Below the pieces are notes generated by a model. It was not told the DNA's origin, made no database searches, and worked only from the letters and a program-made list of their open reading frames with translations. The position numbers and the translations under genes are program-made. This document shows, piece by piece, positions 6,127 to 12,299 of a DNA stretch of 18,420 bases. Source of the DNA: an uncultured Eubacterium sp. (GTDB taxonomy: Bacteria; Bacillota; Clostridia; Oscillospirales; Acutalibacteraceae); contig UQPH01000028.1 of the NCBI GenBank assembly GCA_900542875.1, positions 1 to 18,420 of the forward strand, given 5' to 3'. Every line of letters starts with the position of its first letter. Within the stretch, counting starts at the first letter, position 1.

Positions 6127-7506
6127 ATGAAAATGAAACTTGAAAAAAATTGGACAACCGATAATAACGACTTTGCACTTAATGATTCCGAGGTGCAGAG
6201 ATACATTTCCGTTGTACCTAATGAAAATCAACTTACTCTTCAGGAAAAGCCGTTTTACGCTTTCTTCCATTTCGGTATGAACACCGCTAACGATAGGGAA
6301 TGGGGTGCAGGCGTTGAAACTGTAAAGGATTTTGATATCACAAAGATTAAACCCGAACAGTGGGTTAAGGCTGTTAAGGCTGCGGGAATTACAGGCGTTA
6401 TTCTCACTTGTAAGCACCATGACGGATTCTGCCTTTGGGATACAAAATATACGGATTTCAATGTTATGAATACAAAGATTCATACCGATATAGTTAAAGC
6501 GGTAGCCGATGCTTGCTATGTAAATGATATTGATTTCGGCGTTTATCTCTCTCCATGGGATATGCACGAGCCGTGTTACGCAACGCCCGAGTATAACGAT
6601 TATTTCGTTAATCAACTTACCGAACTTTTAACAAACTACGGCGAAATTTTCGAGGTTTGGTTCGACGGAGCAAAGGGTGCTAACGCAAAAGCCTTTACAT
6701 ATGATTGGAAAAGATATTATGAGACTATTCATAAACTTCAACCAAAGGCAAATATTGCCATCTGCGGTGAGGACATTCGTTGGGTAGGCAATGAGGCGGG
6801 CAAGGCTCGTAAAAATGAATACAGCGTTGTTCCGGCATCTCTCAGGGAATGCGAATCCACAGAGAAAAACAGTCAGTCCTCCGAGGGCGATGCAGGCAGA
6901 CTTCAAAAGGTTGATACAATGGATGAGGACTTGGGCTCTCGAAAGGTGCTCGAGAAAAATGCTTATCTTGCTTGGTATCCGGCAGAGGTTGATGTTTCTA
7001 TCCGTAAAGGTTGGTTTTATCATAAAAAAGATGACAGAACTGTTAAGAGCGTTAGAAAACTCTTTAATATTTATCTTAATTCCGTGGGCAATAACTGTAC
7101 TTTGCTTCTTAATATTCCGCCGACAGATAAGGGTGTTATCTGTTCTAAAGATGTATCAAGGCTTAAAGCACTCGGCGAAAAGATTAAAGCAATTACCGCA
7201 AATCCCGTAATCGAGCAGTCGTTTGGCGAACTCAAGAGTGACCAGGGCTATATTGAATTTAATTTTGCACAGCCGACAAAACTAAAGTATTTTGTTGCAA
7301 AAGAAGATATTTCAAAATCACAGAGAGTCGAAAAGTTTGACCTTTATCTCAAAAAGTCGAACGGAAAATATAAAAAAGCATATGCCGGAACGATAATCGG
7401 CGCAAGAAGAATAGTAAAACTTAAGGGCACATATACGGGTGCTGTTTTGGTAATACGCCAGAGCCGTTCGACACCTTATATTAAGTCTGTCGGCTTCTAC
7501 GGTTAA
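6127..7506 (+). CDS. Alpha-L-fucosidase, GH29 family, cytoplasmic
   Basis: It hydrolyses terminal alpha-linked L-fucose from oligosaccharides. Numbering from ATG 6127 (459 residues), GH29 motifs are FHFG (47-50), the substrate-binding KHHDGF (96-101), the catalytic nucleophile Asp180 in VWFDGA and a likely acid/base Glu223 in WVGNEAG. Asp180 and Glu223 lie 43 residues apart, as in subfamily B (alpha-1,3/1,4-fucosidases). PAEVDVSIRKGWFYH, around 288-302, is another family block. A C-terminal beta-sandwich region (about 365-459) resembles a discoidin-like domain. No signal peptide is visible, so it should act inside the cell on imported sugars. The ATG at 6127 is preferred because GGACGG (6114-6119) could serve as ribosome site and the putative transcription start near 6095 leaves too little leader for ATG 6112. 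ATG 6112 and ATG 6133 remain possible. The sugar transporter gene follows. Confidence 0.93.
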   Translation: MKMKLEKNWTTDNNDFALNDSEVQRYISVVPNENQLTLQEKPFYAFFHFGMNTANDREWGAGVETVKDFDITKIKPEQWVKAVKAAGITGVILTCKHHDGFCLWDTKYTDFNVMNTKIHTDIVKAVADACYVNDIDFGVYLSPWDMHEPCYATPEYNDYFVNQLTELLTNYGEIFEVWFDGAKGANAKAFTYDWKRYYETIHKLQPKANIAICGEDIRWVGNEAGKARKNEYSVVPASLRECESTEKNSQSSEGDAGRLQKVDTMDEDLGSRKVLEKNAYLAWYPAEVDVSIRKGWFYHKKDDRTVKSVRKLFNIYLNSVGNNCTLLLNIPPTDKGVICSKDVSRLKALGEKIKAITANPVIEQSFGELKSDQGYIEFNFAQPTKLKYFVAKEDISKSQRVEKFDLYLKKSNGKYKKAYAGTIIGARRIVKLKGTYTGAVLVIRQSRSTPYIKSVGFYG

Positions 7507-7530
7507 TAATAAAATGTAGTTTAATATTAG

Positions 7531-7566
7531 GCTGGTTTCGCATTTTTTTGTGAAATCAGCTTTCTT
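7531..7566 (+). terminator. Rho-independent terminator after the fucosidase gene
   Basis: GCTGGTTTC (7531-7539) pairs with GAAATCAGC (7552-7560) with one G-T wobble, around a T-rich loop that can pair two more bases. TTTCTT follows. The T-run is modest, so some read-through into the transporter gene is possible. Confidence 0.75.
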
Positions 7567-7606
7567 CTGCCCCGACGCTTTCCTGTGCGAACTCGGGACT
7601 TTTACG

Positions 7607-7679
7607 GTAAAAATTACATTAATATGTCAAATGGTATAAAATCTTGTAATTTTTACTAATTTTCTTGTAATTAATAACA
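7607..7679 (+). promoter_or_regulatory. Three operator-like repeats upstream of the transporter gene
   Basis: GTAAAAATTACA (7607-7618) is the exact reverse complement of TGTAATTTTTAC (7645-7656). A third, related site TGTAATTAATAACA (7666-7679) is itself a near-palindrome and starts 21 bases after the second. The third copy overlaps the -35 element and spacer of the transporter promoter, a classic repressor position. A TGTAATTTTTTG at 6094-6105 lies at the expected fucosidase transcription start. No regulator gene is nearby, so the binding protein is unknown. Low sequence complexity makes chance a real alternative. Confidence 0.45.
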
Positions 7680-7693
7680 GTTTGTGTTATGAT
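7665..7693 (+). promoter_or_regulatory. Extended -10 promoter of the sugar transporter gene
   Basis: TTGTAA (7665-7670) and TATGAT (7688-7693) are separated by 17 bases, and a TGT directly before the -10 makes it an extended -10 type. Transcription would start near 7700, about 24 bases before the ATG. Confidence 0.65.
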
Positions 7694-7723
7694 TATCAAA
7701 GCATTTATAAAGGAGTAGATTTT

Positions 7724-10288
7724 ATGGCTGAAAAAACAGGGCTTTCCGAAAAGGCCTCTACATTGATAAACAATGTAAGGTACTATTGGAAAAAGCCGGC
7801 AAAGGGCAGATATATGTCCTTTAAGGAAATTGCCTCATACGCCTTCGGCGGTATAGGCGCTTATTTAATCGTTTGTATGAGTTACCCTTGTATCTTGGGT
7901 GCAACAAACGTATTCTTGTCCGGTACTATCGGTATCGGTCTCACAGATATGTATATCATGTATGTTATCGCAATTCTTTCAGGTATCCCGCTTACAGGTG
8001 TTCGTGCAAACATTGTCGATAACACCCGAAATAAAGCAGGTAAGTACAGACCGTATCTTTTAAGGATGGGTATTCCTTGTGCCGTTATTTTTGTAGCTAT
8101 GGTATGGTTCCCGTACGACAAACTTCATTTCATTGTTGGCGACGGACAGATTTTCGGCAGAGAAGCTCAGTATGTTGCTAAGTGCGTAGTAATTCTTGCA
8201 TTTAATATCGCACTTCAGTTCTTCTATAACTTCTTCTATGACGCTTACGAAAATCTTATCCATGTACTTTCTCCTAACTCACAGGAGCGTGCCGATGTTG
8301 CTTCTATTAAGAGCGTTATCTATTCGTTCGGTCCTACCGTTTATAATCTTATTATTCCTATTATTGCAGGTATTCTCGGTACAAACCAAACGGATATTAA
8401 GGTTTACAGAATTGCGTTCCCCGTTATCGGTGTAATCGGAATTCTTCTTGTATTTATCGTTTATGCAAATACTCAGGAAAAGATTATTCAGGCAAAGACT
8501 CACGTTATTCAGATTAAGTTTACAGACGCACTCAGAGAAGTAGCTAAGAATAAGTATTTCTGGATTATTTCTCTTGCTTCTTGGATCGGCTTCCTTGAAA
8601 CAGCCTATTCTAATATTCTTTATTGGCTTTGTAACTACGGCGGTGCTTGCTCTCAGGGTACATATGCCATCATTACCACCGTTTACGGAAATGCCTCTCT
8701 TTGGGGTATGCTTCTTGCTCCGTTCTGTATCAGAAAATGGGGTAAGAAAAAGGTACAGATTGTTACAAACCTCTTTAACATCGCATTCATTCTTTGTATG
8801 TATCCGTTCTTCTGTGGCAATGCGGAAACCACAACGGGTAATATCAGAAACTATGTAATTTGGGCAGTACTTGCTTGCCTGTATCTCAACGGTATAGTAG
8901 GCGCATTTGCTCATATTCTTAACCCGTCTATTCAGGCAGATATTCGTGACTATCAGCAGTATAAGACAGGCGAGCGTATCGACGGTATGTTTGCCGCTGT
9001 TGCAGCTATCGGCAGCGTTATCACTCTTATTACAGCAGGTGTTCTTCCCGCTCTTCAGGAAAAGTTCGGTATGACTGCCATTAGGGCTCAAGAGGTTACT
9101 TCAAATTCACAACTTATGTCCAGAATGCTCCCGGGTTCAAATCAGACAATTTCCCAGATGCTTACCGACCAGCTTGCTAACGGACAAAACAACTTTGTAA
9201 ACCCATCATCGGCACTTTATGATGTTGACGGTATTCTTTTGCCGCTTCTTAAGGTGCTCGTTATTGTCGCCGCAGTAGGTGCTACACTTAATGTAATTCC
9301 TTTCTTCTTCTATGACTTGACAGAGAAGAAGCAAAAGTCATATGTTCGTGTTCTTAAGGTTCGTGCCGTATTCGAGGATTACGGTAATAACGCTTTGAAG
9401 GATAAAGACATTATCGAAATGATTGACCTTGTTAATAACTCTAAGGAAATGGCTGTCGCTTCTCCTAAAGAAGTAAGTAAGGATATGTATAAAGGCATTT
9501 CCGACAAGGCAGAGCGTAAAGCGGCAAAGAAAGCATACAGAGCGGCTCTTGATTATAACGAAGAAATTGAGATTTCAAAGTTTGTTATGGATGAACTTAA
9601 TAAGTTTAATACAACACTCGGTATGCATAAGATTGAGGCTTATACAAAGGTTTACGAGGCAGGTCTCGACGGCATTAAGAACACCTCAATAGAAGACGCT
9701 AAGGCTCAACTTAATAAAGCCAAGGCAATGCCTAAGAATACCGAAGAAGAAAAAGAAATCAGAAAGTTCTATATCGAACTTGCCAAATCACAGATTTCAG
9801 CTGTTAAGTCATATATTAAGTATTTCGGCACTGCTCAGACCTTTGAGGAACTCAGCTTTGATACTATCGAGGATCTCTTTAATAAGGAAGACGAACTTGA
9901 CGAAAAAATCGCAGAACTTGCACAGCTCAGCCATATTGCCAGAAAAGATAAGGACAGCGATGAGTATAATAGACTCAAGGCAGAAATTAAGAAGTACAGC
10001 GAAGAACGTAAAGATGTTCGTAAGGCTTCTAAGGCAGAAATGGATAAGCACGCACAGTTTAACCGTGCCGCTAAGCCTTATGTAGACGCTAAGAAACTTC
10101 TTGCTCAAAACGAAAACTTCAAGCACTTTGATGAAATCGCAGCCCTTTATGATACGGCTAAGGAAAATGTTGCCATTGCCGAGGCTAAGGAGGCTGAAGA
10201 GGAAGCTAAGCGCCTTGAGGAAGAAAAGGCTGAACTTGAACGCCGCAAGGAAGAAAGAGCAGCAAAGAAGGCTTCCAAGAAAAAGTAA
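7724..10288 (+). CDS. GPH-family MFS sugar transporter with long C-terminal charged tail
   Basis: A cation-coupled oligosaccharide or glycoside symporter of the glycoside-pentoside-hexuronide (MelB-like, MFS_2) family, in the cytoplasmic membrane. The 854-residue protein has about 12 hydrophobic helices over residues 36-530. The loop 2-3 signature NTRNKAGKYRPYLL (100-113) and the family motif IRDYQQYKTGERIDGMF (407-423) are present. A polar loop of about 60 residues (441-502) lies between the last two helices. Residues 532-854 form an extra cytoplasmic region, mostly helical, rich in Lys/Glu/Ala and ending in a strong coiled-coil or charged helix (817-854). Typical family members have 450-500 residues. 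ATG 7724 is chosen because AGGAG (7711-7715) precedes it. The substrate is unknown; the fucosidase upstream and mannosidase downstream suggest a fucose- or mannose-containing oligosaccharide. Confidence 0.92.
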   Translation: MAEKTGLSEKASTLINNVRYYWKKPAKGRYMSFKEIASYAFGGIGAYLIVCMSYPCILGATNVFLSGTIGIGLTDMYIMYVIAILSGIPLTGVRANIVDNTRNKAGKYRPYLLRMGIPCAVIFVAMVWFPYDKLHFIVGDGQIFGREAQYVAKCVVILAFNIALQFFYNFFYDAYENLIHVLSPNSQERADVASIKSVIYSFGPTVYNLIIPIIAGILGTNQTDIKVYRIAFPVIGVIGILLVFIVYANTQEKIIQAKTHVIQIKFTDALREVAKNKYFWIISLASWIGFLETAYSNILYWLCNYGGACSQGTYAIITTVYGNASLWGMLLAPFCIRKWGKKKVQIVTNLFNIAFILCMYPFFCGNAETTTGNIRNYVIWAVLACLYLNGIVGAFAHILNPSIQADIRDYQQYKTGERIDGMFAAVAAIGSVITLITAGVLPALQEKFGMTAIRAQEVTSNSQLMSRMLPGSNQTISQMLTDQLANGQNNFVNPSSALYDVDGILLPLLKVLVIVAAVGATLNVIPFFFYDLTEKKQKSYVRVLKVRAVFEDYGNNALKDKDIIEMIDLVNNSKEMAVASPKEVSKDMYKGISDKAERKAAKKAYRAALDYNEEIEISKFVMDELNKFNTTLGMHKIEAYTKVYEAGLDGIKNTSIEDAKAQLNKAKAMPKNTEEEKEIRKFYIELAKSQISAVKSYIKYFGTAQTFEELSFDTIEDLFNKEDELDEKIAELAQLSHIARKDKDSDEYNRLKAEIKKYSEERKDVRKASKAEMDKHAQFNRAAKPYVDAKKLLAQNENFKHFDEIAALYDTAKENVAIAEAKEAEEEAKRLEEEKAELERRKEERAAKKASKKK

Positions 10289-10312
10289 TTAAAATATTTA
10301 ATATTTTTAAGC

Positions 10313-10343
10313 AAAGAGGTAGATTTATCTGCCTCTTTTGTTA
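10313..10343 (+). terminator. Rho-independent terminator after the transporter gene
   Basis: AAAGAGGTAGA (10313-10323) pairs with TCTGCCTCTTT (10328-10338), with one T-G wobble and a four-base loop, followed by TGTTA and a run of A/T. A TATAAT at 10344-10349 directly downstream could be the -10 of a promoter for the next operon, but no convincing -35 accompanies it. Confidence 0.8.
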
Positions 10344-10382
10344 TATAATGGTACAGACAATATTTATAATTCGGAGGCACTT

Positions 10383-12032
10383 ATGACCGTTAATGAAAAG
10401 TATAATTTATGGCTGACACTTGATGAAGATACAAAAAATGAACTGGAGTCGGTTAATGATGAAAAGGAAATAGAGGACAGGTTTTATAAGGACTTGTCTT
10501 TCGGTACGGGCGGCTTGCGTGGCATTATGGGCGCAGGTACAAACCGTATGAATATGTATACCGTGGGCAAAGCTACTCTCGGTCTTGCAAAATATTTGAA
10601 AAATAAATATGACGGTGAGATAAGCGTTGCCATTGCTTGTGATACAAGGCTTAATTCCTCGGCTTTTGAGCATAATGCCGCACGGATATTCGCTTCTAAC
10701 GGAATAAAGGTCTTTGCTTATTCAAAAAGCGTTCCCGTTCCCATGCTCTCTTTTGCAACAAGATATTTGCATTGTAATGCAGGAGTTATGATTACTGCCT
10801 CGCATAACCCAAAGGAGTATAACGGCTATAAGGTTTACGATAATACAGGTTGCCAACTTTGTACCGATGACGCAAAAGAAGCGTTGTCTTATATAGAGTC
10901 CGTTGACGATTATTCAAAAATTTACAGCGGCGTTTTGTCTTTTGAAGATTATATTGAAAACGGTATGATTACAGAAGTTTATGATGAACTTTTGAATGAA
11001 TTTATAAAAGAAGTAAAAACACAGTCGGTTTATGATAATCAAAGCGACCTTAAAATCGTTTACACTCCGCTCCACGGTACCGGAAATGTACCTGTCAGAA
11101 AGGTGCTTGAGGGTAAGAATGTTTATATCGTAGAGGAGCAGGAAGAGCCGGACGGTAATTTTCCTACTGTTAAGTCGCCGAATCCCGAGGACAGGAAGGC
11201 TCTCACACTGGGTATTGAACTGGCAAAAAAGAAAAATGCGGATATTGTTCTCGGTACCGATCCCGACTGCGACAGAGTCGGCATTGCAGTGAGAGACAAA
11301 AACGGCGAGTATGTACTTTTTACCGGTAACCAAACAGGTGCGCTCCTAGTTAATTTTGTGCTTACCATGCATAAGAGTGAACTTAATAAAAAGTCAACTT
11401 TGGTAAAAACCGTTGTTACCTCCGAATTGGGTGCAAATATAGGCAGAAAATTCGGTCTTAATATTGACGAAACTCTGACTGGATTTAAGTATATCGGTGA
11501 TAAAATAAATAAGTACGAAAAATCGGGCGATAGGGAATTTGTTATCGGTTACGAGGAAAGTTACGGCTATCTTGTCGGTACGCATACCCGTGATAAGGAT
11601 GCGGTCGTTTCCTCTATGCTTGTCTGTGAAATGGCTGCTTGGTATAAAAATCAGGGCAAAACTCTAATCGACGGACTTAATGAAATATATAATGAGTACG
11701 GTTATTACCTTGATTATCTCGACTCTTTTGTTCTTAAAGGCAAAGACGGAGCAAAAAAAATTGCCGCTCTTATGACTCAATTCAGAAATAAAGGCACCGC
11801 CGTTTACGACGGTATCGAAAGAGTTATCGACTATTCTCTCGGTGTAGACGGTTTGCCGAGGGAAAATGTGCTTAAATATATCTTTAAGGACGGCTCTTGG
11901 ATGGCTGTAAGGCCGAGCGGCACAGAGCCTAAGATTAAGGTTTACTACTCGATTGTTGACGAAAATAAAGAAACGGCAGATAAAAAACTCGCCGCACTCA
12001 GAGACTTTATTTCGTCTGTAATAAATTCATAG
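10383..12032 (+). CDS. pgcA: Alpha-phosphoglucomutase / phosphomannomutase family enzyme
   Basis: It interconverts hexose 1- and 6-phosphates, most likely glucose 1-phosphate and glucose 6-phosphate as in Bacillus PgcA; mannose phosphates are a possible alternative. The 549-residue cytoplasmic protein shows all four domain signatures: GTGGLRG (41-47), the active-site phosphoserine loop TASHNPKEYNGYK with Ser140 (138-150), the magnesium loop GTDPDCDRVG (291-300), the sugar-binding GYEESYGYLVG (389-399) and the phosphate-binding RPSGTEPK (510-517). The length fits the family. ATG 10383 is chosen because GGAGG (10373-10377) precedes it by five bases; longer readings would begin in the upstream terminator tail. 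It heads a tight run of five genes to 16980. Linking it to the mannosidase, as the step that feeds released sugar to glycolysis, is inference. Confidence 0.93.
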   Translation: MTVNEKYNLWLTLDEDTKNELESVNDEKEIEDRFYKDLSFGTGGLRGIMGAGTNRMNMYTVGKATLGLAKYLKNKYDGEISVAIACDTRLNSSAFEHNAARIFASNGIKVFAYSKSVPVPMLSFATRYLHCNAGVMITASHNPKEYNGYKVYDNTGCQLCTDDAKEALSYIESVDDYSKIYSGVLSFEDYIENGMITEVYDELLNEFIKEVKTQSVYDNQSDLKIVYTPLHGTGNVPVRKVLEGKNVYIVEEQEEPDGNFPTVKSPNPEDRKALTLGIELAKKKNADIVLGTDPDCDRVGIAVRDKNGEYVLFTGNQTGALLVNFVLTMHKSELNKKSTLVKTVVTSELGANIGRKFGLNIDETLTGFKYIGDKINKYEKSGDREFVIGYEESYGYLVGTHTRDKDAVVSSMLVCEMAAWYKNQGKTLIDGLNEIYNEYGYYLDYLDSFVLKGKDGAKKIAALMTQFRNKGTAVYDGIERVIDYSLGVDGLPRENVLKYIFKDGSWMAVRPSGTEPKIKVYYSIVDENKETADKKLAALRDFISSVINS

Positions 12033-12041
12033 AGGTGCAGT

Positions 12042-12284
12042 ATGAATAAAATTCAAAACTATGTTGAAAATGTTTTGCAACCAAAAATTCAAGGGGACGG
12101 CGGTTGGGTCGAGTTTGATTCACTTGACGGAAAAAACCTCACCCTTGTTTTCAGGGGTGAATGCTCAAAATGCTTGATTTTGGATAGGTGCGTTGCTTGG
12201 ATTGAGCAGCAGATTAAAACAGATTGCAATAAAACAGTTAAAGTTACGCCTGTGCGTAAGAAACCGTATTTTCAGGATGTGTAA
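12042..12284 (+). CDS. NifU C-terminal-domain-like protein
   Basis: An 80-residue protein resembling the stand-alone NifU C-terminal (Nfu) domain, which carries a 4Fe-4S cluster between two subunits and passes it to target proteins. The family pattern is seen in VLQPKIQGDGGWVEF (11-25) and GECSKC (39-44), whose CxxC (Cys41, Cys44) would bind the cluster. Extra cysteines at 50 and 62 are not part of the usual pattern. The usual Cys-Pro after CxxC is replaced by Leu-Ile, so cluster binding is likely but unproven. The ribosome site AGAGGTG (12031-12037) overlaps the stop codon of the mutase gene. Its position between carbohydrate genes suggests operon sharing and does not establish a common pathway. 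Confidence 0.78.
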   Translation: MNKIQNYVENVLQPKIQGDGGWVEFDSLDGKNLTLVFRGECSKCLILDRCVAWIEQQIKTDCNKTVKVTPVRKKPYFQDV

Positions 12285-12299
12285 GGAGAAAATTTACTT

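Noticed and set aside
8279..9091. Long minus-strand open frame (270 codons) opposite the transporter gene
   Set aside because: It is Cys/Asn-rich, has no family features or ribosome site, and lies wholly opposite a well-supported membrane-protein gene whose codon bias opens the antisense frame.
10344..10370. Two TATAAT boxes upstream of the phosphomutase gene as promoter -10 elements
   Set aside because: No acceptable -35 lies 16-18 bases upstream of either, and the second would start transcription inside the ribosome site; left as possible but not annotated.
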